The notes: generated by a model not told the origin, from the letters alone. 64,000 nt of DNA from Albimonas sp036154955 (GCA_036154955.1 JAYZWL010000135.1:124001-188000); one strand, 5' to 3'. Positions 32,915 to 42,863 are shown, counted from the stretch's first letter. Numbers and translations: made by a program.

Positions 32915-35227
32915 TCACAGCAGGTCGCCGACGCCCGCGTCGCGGGCCCAGTCGGTCAGCGCGCCGCGCAGGTTGACGTCGCCGCGCCGGATGCCGGCGT
33001 CGATCACCGCCCGCGCCTCGGACAGATCCACCGAGCGCAGCAGCCGCTTGACCGGCCCGATGGAGGCCGGGCGCATCGACAGCGTGCGCAGCCCCACCGC
33101 CGAAAGCGCCAGCGCCTCCAGCGGCCGGCCCGCGTCCTCGCCGCAATAGCTCAGCGCCGTGCCATGCTCCTCGCACCGCTCCACGATCATGCGGATGAAG
33201 GACAGGTAGGAGGCATTGAAGGCGTCGTAGCGCCGGCGCACGCGCTCGTTCTCCCGGTCCGCGGCGAAGAAGAACTGCTTGAGGTCGTTGCCGCCGATGG
33301 AGATGAAATCCGCCTCCCGGAAGAAGCTGTCCGGCGCGAAGGCGAGGCTCGGCGTCTCCAGCATCGCCCCGATCTCCAGCCGCTGCGGCGCGGGCCAGCC
33401 GTTGCGGATATGCCGCTCCAGCTGCTCCAGCGTCATGGCGCGGGCCTGGGAGAACTCGGAGGCCTGCGCGACCATCGGGAACATGATGGCGAAGGACCGG
33501 CCGGCCGCGCCGCGCAGGAGCGACTGAAGCTGCATCTTGAGGATGTTCGGCCGATCGAGGCTGATGCGGATCGCCCGCCAGCCCAGCGCCGGGTTCGGCT
33601 CCTCCAGCCGCTTCATGTAGGGCAGCACCTTGTCCGACCCGATGTCGAGCGTGCGGAACACCACGCGCTTGCCCCGGGCGTTGGACAGCACCTTGTCGTA
33701 AAGCGCCGCCTGCTCGCCCCGCATCGGCACGCGGGCGCGGATCAGGAATTGCAGTTCGGTGCGGTAAAGGCCCACGCCCTCCGCCCCCGACCCTTCCAGC
33801 GAGGGCAGGTCGGTCAGCAGCCCCGCGTTCATGTGCAGCGCCACCCGCCGCCCGTCGAGCGTCAGGGCCGGTTCGTCGCGCAGCGCCCGCCAGGCCTCCA
33901 TGGCCTGGGCGCGCATGTCGAGCTTTTCGCGGAAGGCGCCGAGGATGGTCTCGTCCGGGCGCAGATGCACGGCGCCGACGTCGCCGTCGACCAGGATCCG
34001 GTCGCCGTTGCGCGCCTCCAGCGTGATGCGCTCGGCCTGGATCACCAGCGGGATGGCCAGCGCGCGGGCCACGATCGCGGCGTGGGAGCCGATGGCCCCT
34101 TCCTCCAGCACCACGCCGGCCAGCCGGTCGCCGTAGTCCAGCAGCTCTCCCGGTCCGATGTTGCGGGCGACCAGCACCGCGCCCTCGGGAAGCTCGCGCT
34201 GGCCGCGTTCGCCGGCGAGATGGCGCATCAGCTTGTTGGCGAGGTCGTCGAGGTCGTGGGCGCGTTCCCGCAGATAGGGGTCGGCGATGCGGGCGAGGCG
34301 CGCGCGCACGGCCGTCTGCTCCCGCTCCACCGCCACCTCGGCCGCGAGGCCGCTGTCCACCGAGGCCAGCATCCGCCTGAGCCAGCCCTTGTCATGGGCG
34401 AACATGCGGTAGGCTTCGAGCACGTCGCGATGCTCCCCCGCCCCGCCCAGCAGGTCGCCGGCGAGCAGGTCGTCCACCTCGCCGCGCAGGGCCTCCACCG
34501 CCTCGGTCAGGCGGCGGCGCTCCGCCTCCACGTCCTCGGCCACGGGGTTGGCCAGCATCACCCGGGGTTCGTGCAGATGCACCACGCCCTCGGCCGCGCC
34601 TTCCTGGGCCGACACGCCGCGGGCGTAATGGGGGCGGACATGGGCGCCGGCGAGCTCCGCGTCGCCCTCGCCCAGGAAGGCGCCCAGCTCGGTCATCTCG
34701 GCCAGCAGCATGGCCACGACTTCCAGCCCGTGAACGTCGTCCTCGGTGTAGTGACGCGCCTCGCGGTTCTGCACCACGAGCACGCCCAGCACCTCGCCCA
34801 GCCGCTGGATCGGCACGCCGAGGAAGGAGAGATACACCTCCTCCCCCGTGCCGGGGATATACTGGAAGCCGCGGGCGTTCTGGGCGTCGGCGGTCTTGAT
34901 CGGCTCCGACCGGCTGGCGATCTGGCCCACAAGGCCCTGCCCGACCAGCAGGAAGGCGCGATGCACCGAGTCGCGGTTCAGACCCTCGGTCGCGCAAAGC
35001 TCCAGCTTGCGGTCGCCGCGGCGCAGGTAGATCGAGCACACCTCGGTCGACATCGAGGACGCGATCAGCGTGACGATGGCGTCCATGCGCTGCTGGCCGT
35101 CGCCGGCCTCCGCCATCACCCCCGCCAGCCGCTTGAGCAGCAGGCGCGAGCCGCCGCCCGCGCCGCCGCCGGGCTGCGCGTCCTGCGCCCCCGTCGCCGG
35201 GGGGCCGCCGCCTTCCGGCGGGGTCAT
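32915..35227 (-). CDS. ptsP: Phosphoenolpyruvate-protein phosphotransferase PtsP (EI-Ntr)
   Basis: 770 residues. N-terminal GAF domain about 48-180 (STEVCSIYLRR, GLVGQIASRSEPI), then Enzyme I: phosphohistidine His382 in AIGSHAAIVARALAIP, GVGLYRTELQFL, FRTLDIGSDK and FISIGGNDLKQ with the acid/base Cys in SYCGEDAG. Start of the nitrogen-related phosphotransfer chain to NPr and EIIA-Ntr. It lies 40 bp downstream of lysC, an arrangement common in this group. Confidence 0.96.
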   Translation of the reverse strand: MTPPEGGGPPATGAQDAQPGGGAGGGSRLLLKRLAGVMAEAGDGQQRMDAIVTLIASSMSTEVCSIYLRRGDRKLELCATEGLNRDSVHRAFLLVGQGLVGQIASRSEPIKTADAQNARGFQYIPGTGEEVYLSFLGVPIQRLGEVLGVLVVQNREARHYTEDDVHGLEVVAMLLAEMTELGAFLGEGDAELAGAHVRPHYARGVSAQEGAAEGVVHLHEPRVMLANPVAEDVEAERRRLTEAVEALRGEVDDLLAGDLLGGAGEHRDVLEAYRMFAHDKGWLRRMLASVDSGLAAEVAVEREQTAVRARLARIADPYLRERAHDLDDLANKLMRHLAGERGQRELPEGAVLVARNIGPGELLDYGDRLAGVVLEEGAIGSHAAIVARALAIPLVIQAERITLEARNGDRILVDGDVGAVHLRPDETILGAFREKLDMRAQAMEAWRALRDEPALTLDGRRVALHMNAGLLTDLPSLEGSGAEGVGLYRTELQFLIRARVPMRGEQAALYDKVLSNARGKRVVFRTLDIGSDKVLPYMKRLEEPNPALGWRAIRISLDRPNILKMQLQSLLRGAAGRSFAIMFPMVAQASEFSQARAMTLEQLERHIRNGWPAPQRLEIGAMLETPSLAFAPDSFFREADFISIGGNDLKQFFFAADRENERVRRRYDAFNASYLSFIRMIVERCEEHGTALSYCGEDAGRPLEALALSAVGLRTLSMRPASIGPVKRLLRSVDLSEARAVIDAGIRRGDVNLRGALTDWARDAGVGDLL

Positions 35228-35267
35228 GCGGAAAGCTCCGTCATCGGGCGAGGATCCCGGCCGGCGC

Positions 35268-36515
35268 TCAGGCGGCGGCGAGGTCGAAGGCCGCGTGCAG
35301 GGCCTGGACCGCGAGCTCCATGTACTTGCGGTCGACCAGCACCGAGACCTTGATCTCCGACGTGGTGATGACCTTGATGTTCACGCCCTCGTCGGCCAGC
35401 GCCTTGAACATGCGCTGCGCGACCCCGGCATGGGAGCGCATGCCGATGCCGACCACCGAGACCTTGGCCACCGCGTCGTCCACCACCCGCTCCTTCCAGG
35501 CGATCTCCCCGGCCTCGGCGGCCGCGTCCAGCGCCTTGGCGGCGCGGGCCACGTCGTCCACGGGCAGCGAGAAGGTCATGTCGGTGCGGCCGTCGGCGGA
35601 GATGTTCTGCACGATCATGTCGACCACCACGCCGGCGCCGGCCAGCGGGCCGAAGATGGCGGCGGCGACGCCGGGCCGGTCCTCGACCCCCAGCAGGGTG
35701 ATCTTGGCCTCGTCGCGCGAGAAGGCGACGCCGGAGACGATCTTCGATTCCATGATTTCATCCTCGTCGCAGACCAGCGTGCCTTCGTCGTCCGAGAAGG
35801 ACGACCGCACCATCAGCCTCGTCTTGTAGCGCAACGCCAGCTCCACCGAACGGGTCATCAGCACCTTGGCGCCCAGCGAGGCCAGCTCCAGCATCTCCTC
35901 ATAGGCGATGCGGTCGAGCTTGCGGGCGCGTTTCTCGATGCGCGGGTCGGTGGTGTAGACGCCGTCCACGTCGGTGTAGATGTCGCAACGCTCCGCCCCC
36001 AGCGCGGCGGCGAGCGCCACGGCGGTGGTGTCCGACCCGCCCCGGCCCAGCGTGGCGATGCGCCCGTCGGGGCCGATGCCCTGGAAGCCGGCGATGACCG
36101 CGTGCAGCCCTTCCCCGAACTTCTTGTGCAGCGCCTCGGTCCCGATCGACTCGATGCGCGCGGCGCCGTGGCCGTCATTGGTGCGGATCGGGATCTGCCA
36201 GCCCTGCCAGGACCGGGCGGGAACCCCCATCTCCTGCAGCACCAGCGCCATCAGGCCCGACGTCACCTGCTCCCCCGACGCGACCACCGCGTCGTATTCG
36301 CGGGCGTCGTAGAAGCCGCCGCCGTCGGAGCCGGGAGGGTTGGAGGCGTCGCGCACCCAGCCGACCAGCTCGTTGGTCTTGCCGGACATGGCGGAGACGA
36401 CGACGGCCACGTCGTAGCCGGCCTCCACCTCGCGTTTGACCTTGCGGGCCGCGTTGCGGATGCGGTCGAGGTCGGCGACGGAGGTGCCGCCGAATTTCAT
36501 CACGAGTATGGGCAT
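35268..36515 (-). CDS. lysC: Aspartate kinase
   Basis: 415 residues. ATG 36515 begins MPILVMKFGGTSVADLDRIR, the universal start. TLGRGGSDTTAVALAAAL is the kinase motif, and two ACT domains fill residues about 265-415 (SRDEAKITLLGVEDRPGVAA, VSVVGIGMRSHAGVA), the site of lysine/threonine feedback. It makes aspartyl phosphate for Lys, Met and Thr synthesis. No lysine riboswitch was recognised in the 135-bp upstream gap. Confidence 0.97.
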   Translation of the reverse strand: MPILVMKFGGTSVADLDRIRNAARKVKREVEAGYDVAVVVSAMSGKTNELVGWVRDASNPPGSDGGGFYDAREYDAVVASGEQVTSGLMALVLQEMGVPARSWQGWQIPIRTNDGHGAARIESIGTEALHKKFGEGLHAVIAGFQGIGPDGRIATLGRGGSDTTAVALAAALGAERCDIYTDVDGVYTTDPRIEKRARKLDRIAYEEMLELASLGAKVLMTRSVELALRYKTRLMVRSSFSDDEGTLVCDEDEIMESKIVSGVAFSRDEAKITLLGVEDRPGVAAAIFGPLAGAGVVVDMIVQNISADGRTDMTFSLPVDDVARAAKALDAAAEAGEIAWKERVVDDAVAKVSVVGIGMRSHAGVAQRMFKALADEGVNIKVITTSEIKVSVLVDRKYMELAVQALHAAFDLAAA

Positions 36516-36650
36516 GGCGGCCGGCCTTCCGAGACGCTCCGGTCTTGCGAATGTCGGCCGCGTCTTACGGGTTGGGCGCGGCGCGCGCAAGGCGGGACGG
36601 GGAGGTCGAGGCGCCTGAAACCGTTTTCAACAAGAACTTATACGGGCAGA

Positions 36651-36929
36651 TCAGCCCCGGCCCACGCGCCCGTCGGAGAACAGCGGCATCGCCAGCCCCA
36701 GCAGCGCGAGCGCGAGACCCAGCGTGACGAGCCACACATGCGGCTGCGCCTCCAGCGAACGGCCCAGCGCGCCGAGGATCGCGGCGGCGCCGGTCGCCGC
36801 CTCCGGATCGGCGGCGGCGGCGTGCAGGACGTCGTCCTGGAAGGCGGCGAGGCCGGAGGCGAGGCGCATGGCGGGTCTCCCGTGGCGGCGGCGCGAAGGG
36901 GGCGCGGCGGTCGGGGAGGGATGTGCCAT
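36651..36929 (-). CDS. Small single-TM protein of unknown function
   Basis: 92 residues from ATG 36929 (GAGGAA about 9 nt upstream) or 72 from ATG 36869 (GGGAG 8 nt upstream); the second gives a cleaner protein because residues 1-20 are low-complexity. The C-terminus has one TM helix (VWLVTLGLALALLGLAMPLF) and a short tail. No family recognised. Confidence 0.5.
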   Translation of the reverse strand: MAHPSPTAAPPSRRRHGRPAMRLASGLAAFQDDVLHAAAADPEAATGAAAILGALGRSLEAQPHVWLVTLGLALALLGLAMPLFSDGRVGRG

Positions 36930-37120
36930 CGACGGCGATTCCTCGGAATTTCCAACAAGTTTAACGGCATCGGAATCAAAATTAATGGATCACGGACCGC
37001 GCCGGCGGGATCGCCCGCGCAGGATCCGGGCGCGGGTTCCGGGCTGCGCCGGCCGCCGCGTCGGGGCGAGGGTCGCGGCGTCGGGGCCGGCTGTCGGCCC
37101 CTCGGGATCGGGAGGCGGGC

Positions 37121-37882
37121 ATGGGTCTGCTGGACGGGAAAAGCGCCATCGTGACCGGTGCGGGATCGGGCATCGGGCGGGCGGCGGCGCGGCGCTTCGC
37201 GGCGGAGGGCGCCTCGGTCGTGCTGGTGTCGCGCCGGGCCGCGCCGCTGGAGGCGCTGGCGGAGGAGATCGCGGCGGCGGGGGGGACCGCGCTCCCCTGC
37301 CCCGGCGACGTGACCGACCCGGCCGCGGCCGAGTCGGCGGTGGCGCTGGCGACGGCGCGGTTCGGCGGGCTGGACATCGCTTTCGACAACGCCGGCGATC
37401 TCGGCGCCCTCGGCCCGGCGGAGACGCTGGAGGTCGACGCCTTCCGAGCCACGCTGGAGACCAACCTCGTCGCCGCCTTCGCCTGCGCCCGCGCCCAGCT
37501 TCCGGCGCTGGAGGCGCGGGGCGGCTCGCTGATCTTCACCGGCAGCTTCGTGGGGGTCACGGCGGGTCTCGCCGGAATGGCGCCCTATGCGGCGGCGAAG
37601 GCGGGGCTGCTGGGGCTGACCCGGGTGCTGGCCGCGGAATACGGGCCGCGCGGGGTGCGGGTGAACGCCCTGCTGCCCGGCGGGACCGACACCCCGATGG
37701 GCGAGGCCGCGACCGCGACGCCCGAGGCGCGGGCGGCGGTGGAGGGCCTGCACGCGCTCAAGCGCCTCGCCACGCCCGAGGAGATCGCCGGCGCCGCCCT
37801 GTTCCTCGCCTCCGACCTCTCCGGCTTCGTGACCGGGACCGCGCTGTTCGCGGACGGGGGCGTGTCGACCAGCCGGGGATGA
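37121..37882 (+). CDS. SDR-family oxidoreductase
   Basis: 253 residues, classical short-chain dehydrogenase: TGAGSGIG at 12-19, NAG at 90-92, catalytic Ser142, Tyr156 and Lys160 (YAAAK), and a PGGTDTPMG block. Arg38/39 after the second beta strand suggests NADP(H). Substrate unknown. A lower-GC stretch upstream (about 36945-36990) probably holds its promoter. Confidence 0.9.
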   Translation: MGLLDGKSAIVTGAGSGIGRAAARRFAAEGASVVLVSRRAAPLEALAEEIAAAGGTALPCPGDVTDPAAAESAVALATARFGGLDIAFDNAGDLGALGPAETLEVDAFRATLETNLVAAFACARAQLPALEARGGSLIFTGSFVGVTAGLAGMAPYAAAKAGLLGLTRVLAAEYGPRGVRVNALLPGGTDTPMGEAATATPEARAAVEGLHALKRLATPEEIAGAALFLASDLSGFVTGTALFADGGVSTSRG

Positions 37883-37960
37883 ACCGCGCCCGGGCCGGCG
37901 CGCGCCATGCGCCGGTCCGACGCATTAACCGCGCCGGACGGCGGGCGTAACGGTGGGGAC

Positions 37961-39112
37961 ATGCCTACCGTCAGCACGCTCCGCATGCCGCTCGCGATCG
38001 CCGCGACGCTGGCCGCGGCCGCCGCGGCGCCGGCGGCCGCCCATGTCGGCCACGCCCCGCATCCCGAATCCTGGTCCTCCTGGCGGATCGACCCCGACAT
38101 CGCGCTGGGCGTTCTGGTCGCCGGCGGCGTCTACCTGCGCGGCGCCCTGAGGCGGGAGCGCGCCCGCCATCCGCCCGCGCACTGGCGCCATGTCGCCTTC
38201 CTCGCCGGGCTGGGCGCGGTGGCGATCGCGCTGGAGTCGCCGGTGGACCCGATGGCCGAGCGGTTGTTTTGGATGCACCAGGTCCAGCACATGCTGCTGC
38301 GCATCCTCGCGCCCCTGCTGATCGCGCTGTCGGCGCCGCAGGCGGTGCTGGTGGCGGGCCTGCCCCGGTCGTGGCGACGGCGGGCGCTGGCCCCGCTGCT
38401 GCGCTCCGCTCGGCTGGACCTGCTGTGGACCGCGATCCGCGCGCCGGTCCCGCTGTTCGCGATCTACGTCGCCGCGCTCTATGTCTGGCAGATCCCCGCG
38501 CTGCACGATTTCGCCCTGCTCGACGAACCGACCCACTGGCTGATGCATGTGACCATGCTCGCGGCGGGGCTGATGTTCTGGTCGGCGATCCTCGACCCCC
38601 GCGACCCGCCGCAGGGCTGGAGCCACCGGGTCCGGCAGGCGGCGCTGGTCTTCGGCATCTTCTCCAACATGGCGCTGGGCGCGGTCACCACCCTGAAGAC
38701 CGTGGAGCTTTACCCCGCCTACGACCTCGCCGGCCGGCTGTGGGGCACGCCGCCGATGGCCGACGAAAGCGCCGGCGGCTTCCTGATCTGGGCCCCCAGC
38801 TCGATGATGCTGCTGGTCGGCATCCTGCTGGTGTTCAACCTGTGGAACCGGGCCGAGGAGCGGCGCCTGCGCCGGCCGCCGCCGCGCGGCCGCTCCAATT
38901 CCGCCGCGCTGGAGCGGCCGGAGACGGCGGAGGAGCTGCGGCTGATGGTCGACGGCCCGAACCGGCGCACGGGCCGGCTGCTCGGCGCCATGTCGGCCAG
39001 CGTCTTCGCCATGGTGTTCAGCATCGCGGTGGTGGTCCACATGCTGCACGCGGCGCCCGCCATGGCCGGGCATCCGCCGCCTGCGCCGACTCCGGCCCAC
39101 GCGGACCGCTGA
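37961..39112 (+). CDS. ctaG: CtaG-type cytochrome c oxidase assembly factor (caa3_CtaG)
   Basis: 383 residues: a signal-like first helix, then about seven TM segments with conserved His residues (FWMHQVQHMLLRILAPLLIALS, PTHWLMHVTMLAAGLMFW, FSNMALGAVTT). This is the Bacillus-type CtaG family, different from the copper chaperone Cox11. It assists assembly of aa3/caa3 oxidase. No oxidase subunit gene is in the window. A last TM helix lies at about residues 345-365. Confidence 0.88.
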   Translation: MPTVSTLRMPLAIAATLAAAAAAPAAAHVGHAPHPESWSSWRIDPDIALGVLVAGGVYLRGALRRERARHPPAHWRHVAFLAGLGAVAIALESPVDPMAERLFWMHQVQHMLLRILAPLLIALSAPQAVLVAGLPRSWRRRALAPLLRSARLDLLWTAIRAPVPLFAIYVAALYVWQIPALHDFALLDEPTHWLMHVTMLAAGLMFWSAILDPRDPPQGWSHRVRQAALVFGIFSNMALGAVTTLKTVELYPAYDLAGRLWGTPPMADESAGGFLIWAPSSMMLLVGILLVFNLWNRAEERRLRRPPPRGRSNSAALERPETAEELRLMVDGPNRRTGRLLGAMSASVFAMVFSIAVVVHMLHAAPAMAGHPPPAPTPAHADR

Positions 39113-39135
39113 CGCCCGCAAGCGCGACGCCCACG

Positions 39136-39167
39136 AAAAAGGGGCCCCGGCAGCGGCCGGGGCCCCC
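39136..39167 (-). terminator. Terminator of the aap operon, between convergent genes
   Basis: GGGGCCCCGG / CCGGGGCCCC stem with a 6-nt loop. On the minus strand it is followed by TTTTT (39140-39136), 22 nt past the aapP stop. It could also stop ctaG transcription from the other side, but lacks T residues there. Confidence 0.88.
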
Positions 39168-39188
39168 TGTCGCCCGAAGGCGCGGGAC

Positions 39189-39971
39189 TCAGTGCCCGAG
39201 GATCTGGCTGAGGAACAGCTTGGTGCGGTCCGACTTGGGGTTCTTGAAGAACTCCTCCGGCTCGTTCTGCTCCACCACCTGACCCGCGTCCATGAAGATC
39301 ACCCGGTTGGCCACCTGCCGCGCGAAGCCCATCTCATGGGTCACGCAGAGCATGGTCATGCCCTCCTCCGCGAGCGAGATCATGGTGTCGAGCACCTCCT
39401 TGATCATCTCGGGGTCGAGGGCGGAGGTCGGCTCGTCGAACAGCATGATCCGCGGCTTCATGCAGAGCGAGCGCGCGATCGCCACGCGCTGCTGCTGACC
39501 GCCCGAAAGCTGGCCAGGATACTTGTGGGCCTGATCGGGGATCTTGACCTTTTCGAGGAAGTGCATCGCCGTCTCCTCCGCCTCGCGGCGGGGGGTCTTG
39601 CGGACCCAGATCGGGGCCAGGGTGCAGTTCTCCAGGATGGTCAGATGCGGGAAGAGGTTGAAGTGCTGGAAGCACATCCCGACCTCCTTGCGGATCGTGT
39701 CGATGTTCTTGAGGTCCGAGGTCAGTTCGGTCCCGTCGACGACGATCTTGCCGGCCTGATGCTCCTCCAGCCGGTTGATGCAGCGGATCAGCGTGGATTT
39801 GCCCGAGCCCGAGGGCCCGCAGATCACGATGCGCTCGCCGCGGTTGACGGTGAGGTTGATGTCCCGAAGGACGTGGAACTCGCCATACCACTTGTTCATC
39901 TTGGTGATCTGGATGGCGACCTCGTCGCTGACGGTCATCGTCGGACGGGGGGCGACGGCGGCTTCGGTCAT
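39189..39971 (-). CDS. aapP: General L-amino-acid ABC transporter ATPase AapP
   Basis: 260 residues. Walker A GPSGSGKST, LSGGQQQRVAIARSL, Walker B MLFDEPTSALDPEM, switch His in VTHEMGFA. AapP/BztD-type ATPase. ATG 39971 is 8 nt after AGGAG; an in-frame GTG at 39980 overlaps that site and is unlikely. Last gene of aapJQMP. Confidence 0.95.
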   Translation of the reverse strand: MTEAAVAPRPTMTVSDEVAIQITKMNKWYGEFHVLRDINLTVNRGERIVICGPSGSGKSTLIRCINRLEEHQAGKIVVDGTELTSDLKNIDTIRKEVGMCFQHFNLFPHLTILENCTLAPIWVRKTPRREAEETAMHFLEKVKIPDQAHKYPGQLSGGQQQRVAIARSLCMKPRIMLFDEPTSALDPEMIKEVLDTMISLAEEGMTMLCVTHEMGFARQVANRVIFMDAGQVVEQNEPEEFFKNPKSDRTKLFLSQILGH

Positions 39972-39993
39972 GTCATTCACTCCTGGTCCGGTC

Positions 39994-41133
39994 TCAACGG
40001 TGATCGGTTTTCAGCTTCTTTTCCAGATACATGGAGTATCGGGACATGCCGAAGCAGAACACGAAGAAGAAAAGGGCGACGAAGACGTAGAACTCCCACA
40101 CCAGGCCGTTCCAGTTCGAGTCGGCGCGGATCGGCGTGATCATCCCCACCGGGTCCAGCAGGCCGATCACGGAGACCAGGGTGGTGTCCTTGAACAGCCC
40201 GATGAAGGTGTTGACGATCCCGGGGATGGAGATCTTGAGCGCCTGGGGAAGGATGATCAGGCGCATCGACTTCCAGTAGTCGAGCCCGAGGCTGTCCGCC
40301 GCCTCATACTGCCCGGTGGGCAGGGCGGCCAGGCCGCCGCGGATCACCTCGGCCATGTAGGCCGACGAGAACAGGGTGGCCATGATCACGACGCGCAGGA
40401 TCAGGTCCAGCGCGGTGCCCGGCGGGAAGAAATAGTTCAGCACCGAGGACGCCACGAACAGCAGGGTGATCAGCGGCACGCCGCGGATGAACTCGATGAA
40501 CACCACGCAGATCGTCTTGATGAAGAACAGGTCCGACTTGCGCCCCAGCGCCAGCAGGATCCCGAAGGGCAGCGAGGCGACGATGCCGGTGACGCCGATG
40601 ATCAGCGCCAGCAGGAAGCCGCCGATCTTGGAGCTTTCCACCGGCTCCAGCCCCAGCCCGCCCCAGATCAGGAAATAGGCGATGAAGGGATAGGCGGCGG
40701 AGAACCACAGCATCTGCCGGGGCAGCTTGTTGAACAGCACCGGCGCGATGGCCACGAACATCAGCAGGAAGGCCAGCGTCGGGCGCCAGAACAGCTCGTT
40801 CGGGTAGAAGCCGAACAGGAACTGGTTGAACCGCTCGTTGATCACCGCCCAGCAGGCGAAGGGTCCCTCCACCCCGTTGGCGGCGGCGATCTCGCGGCAT
40901 TCGGCGAGCGAACCCGCCTCCCATACCGCGTCGATGAAGGCCCACTGGATCAGCGCCGGCACCGCCATGACGATGACGAGCGCGGCGAGCACGGTGAGCA
41001 CCCCGTTGAAGACCGAGGAGAACAGGCTCTCCCGGATCCATTTCACGGCCCCCCGGTCCTTGGCGGGAGGCGGGCTCGGCGGGATCTGCGTCTTGGCGAC
41101 GAAGGCGACGGTGTTGGCGTGGGTGTCGGACAT
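39994..41133 (-). CDS. aapM: General L-amino-acid ABC transporter permease AapM
   Basis: 379 residues, about eight TM helices. HisM-type domain in the C-terminal half with the EAA loop GQYEAADSLGLDYWKSMRLI. A periplasmic segment with two Cys (SLAECREIAAANGVEGPFAC) between the first TM helices is family-typical. Its ATG shares one base with the aapQ stop (TGATG), so translation is coupled. Confidence 0.95.
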   Translation of the reverse strand: MSDTHANTVAFVAKTQIPPSPPPAKDRGAVKWIRESLFSSVFNGVLTVLAALVIVMAVPALIQWAFIDAVWEAGSLAECREIAAANGVEGPFACWAVINERFNQFLFGFYPNELFWRPTLAFLLMFVAIAPVLFNKLPRQMLWFSAAYPFIAYFLIWGGLGLEPVESSKIGGFLLALIIGVTGIVASLPFGILLALGRKSDLFFIKTICVVFIEFIRGVPLITLLFVASSVLNYFFPPGTALDLILRVVIMATLFSSAYMAEVIRGGLAALPTGQYEAADSLGLDYWKSMRLIILPQALKISIPGIVNTFIGLFKDTTLVSVIGLLDPVGMITPIRADSNWNGLVWEFYVFVALFFFVFCFGMSRYSMYLEKKLKTDHR

Positions 41134-42863
41134 CACGCGGCCCTCTTCACACGGGTGAGGTAGGTGACGTTCGGCCGGGCGCCGAGCACCAGATAGGCGA
41201 TGGAGGCGAGCTGCAGCGCAAGTCCGCCCACGACCACGACCGCGTGCGGGATCGAGGGCATGAGCCCGCCGATATCCGCCCCGGCCAGCGCCGCCACGAC
41301 CCACAGGATCGCGGTCAGCGCCGCGAAGTCGGCGACGCGGTAGTGCTTGAACATCGCCGTCAGCAGGGTCGCCACGCAGGACGCGGTCAGCGCCAGGTAG
41401 GAAAGCTGCTCCACGAAGGTCCATTCCACGTAGGGAATCCGGTCCTCGGGCACGCTGGCCAGGAACAGCCAGTCCAGCAGCCCCACCAGCATCGCCGCGT
41501 AAAGCAGCACCACCAGATTCAGGAACCCGGCCACGCCATAGATCGGCTTGTGCGCGGCGTCGCCCTTCTTGAGGTTGTCCCAGGGCCCGGTGGTCTTGTC
41601 GAAAAGCTTGGCCAGCGTGAACGTGGTGCCGGAGGCGGAGGTCCGCTCCACCAGCTTCACCTGCTCGTTATACAGGTTCATCACCATGGAGATGGTCAGC
41701 GAGATGCACAGGTAGAACGCCATCAGCAGCAGCAGCGTCTCGAACTCGCGCCCCGTCTGGTTCAGCGTGATGCCGCCCAGCGTGCCGGTCGCGTCCATGT
41801 AGCCCACGGCGATGGCCAGCGACGAGTTCTTGGTCAGGTTCAGATACTGCGAGATCAGCGGCGGAATGATCACCCGCAGCGCCTGCGGCAGGATGATGAG
41901 GCTCATGGTCCGGTTGGCCCGCAGGCCCAGCGCGAAGGCGGCCTCCGACTGACCCTTGGACACGGACTGGATGCCCGCGCGCACGTTCTCGGCGATGAAG
42001 GCGCCGGTGTAGATCGACAGGGCCAGCCACAGCGCCACGAGGCTGTTGCGCATGTAGATGCCGCCCGAGAAGTTGAAGCCCTTGAGCGCCGGCTCCTCCA
42101 CGGTGATGGGCGCGCCGGCGACCATCGCCACCAGCAGGAACACCACCAGCGGCGGCAGGACCCACAGCGCGAGGCGCACGCGGCCGACGGGCAGAAGGCG
42201 GCCGGTGTCCTGCTGGATCTCCTTCGCGCGGCGGCTGTACCAGACCGAGCCGACGACGCCGGCGACGAAGGCCAGCACCACCCAGACCGAGCCGTCGCCG
42301 AAGATCAGTCCCGGCACGTAGAAGCCGCGGTTGGTGGCGACCACGCCGCTGTCGAACAGGCCGAACAGGGCGAAGGGCTCCGCCTGGCGCGGGGTCGGCA
42401 GGAATTCGTCGAAGACGGCCGCCAGCAGCAGGATCTGGATCAGAACCGGCACGTTGCGCACCAGCTCGATATAGACCGTCATCACCTTGGAGATCAGCCA
42501 GTTGTTCGACAGGCGCAGCACGCCCGCGACCACGCCGAGCACGGTGGCGGTGATGCAGCCCAGAAAGGCGACCAGCAGCGTGTTGAGGATCCCCACCACC
42601 GCCGCCGTGGCGTGGGAGGAGCGCGACGTGTAGTCGATCAGCCGCTGGTTGATGTCGTAAGAGGCCGGATCCTCGAGGAACCCGAAGTCGAAGGTCTTGC
42701 CCAGCGCCGCGAGGTTCGCGAGCACGTTGGACACAAGGTAGCTCACCCCGAGGATCACGAGGATCAGGGCTATGGTCTGGATGGTCAGCGATCGGTATCG
42801 CGTGTCGGTCCAGAGCATCCCCAGCCGGAACTCCGCGCGGGGCGCATCCGTCATGGCCGCCAT
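41133..42863 (-). CDS. aapQ: General L-amino-acid ABC transporter permease AapQ with an extra C-terminal membrane domain
   Basis: 576 residues from ATG 42863 (AAGGAG 6 nt upstream). Residues 1-407 are a complete AapQ/BztB permease with the EAA loop at about 304-330 (GQSEAAFALGLRANRTMSLI), ending NLYNEQVKLVERT where family members normally stop after roughly 400 residues. Here a further 169 residues follow: a linker (408-443) and four hydrophobic segments at about 444-463, 485-505, 511-530 and 540-562. The extra domain is in frame and is not a fusion to the downstream gene, which starts at the stop. Confidence 0.93.
   Translation of the reverse strand: MAAMTDAPRAEFRLGMLWTDTRYRSLTIQTIALILVILGVSYLVSNVLANLAALGKTFDFGFLEDPASYDINQRLIDYTSRSSHATAAVVGILNTLLVAFLGCITATVLGVVAGVLRLSNNWLISKVMTVYIELVRNVPVLIQILLLAAVFDEFLPTPRQAEPFALFGLFDSGVVATNRGFYVPGLIFGDGSVWVVLAFVAGVVGSVWYSRRAKEIQQDTGRLLPVGRVRLALWVLPPLVVFLLVAMVAGAPITVEEPALKGFNFSGGIYMRNSLVALWLALSIYTGAFIAENVRAGIQSVSKGQSEAAFALGLRANRTMSLIILPQALRVIIPPLISQYLNLTKNSSLAIAVGYMDATGTLGGITLNQTGREFETLLLLMAFYLCISLTISMVMNLYNEQVKLVERTSASGTTFTLAKLFDKTTGPWDNLKKGDAAHKPIYGVAGFLNLVVLLYAAMLVGLLDWLFLASVPEDRIPYVEWTFVEQLSYLALTASCVATLLTAMFKHYRVADFAALTAILWVVAALAGADIGGLMPSIPHAVVVVGGLALQLASIAYLVLGARPNVTYLTRVKRAA

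Noticed and set aside
36516..36650. Possible lysine riboswitch upstream of lysC
   Set aside because: The gap is only 135 bp and shows no recognisable L-box elements; such riboswitches are also unusual in alphaproteobacteria. A TGAAA-ccg-TTTTCA dyad is present but is too short to interpret.
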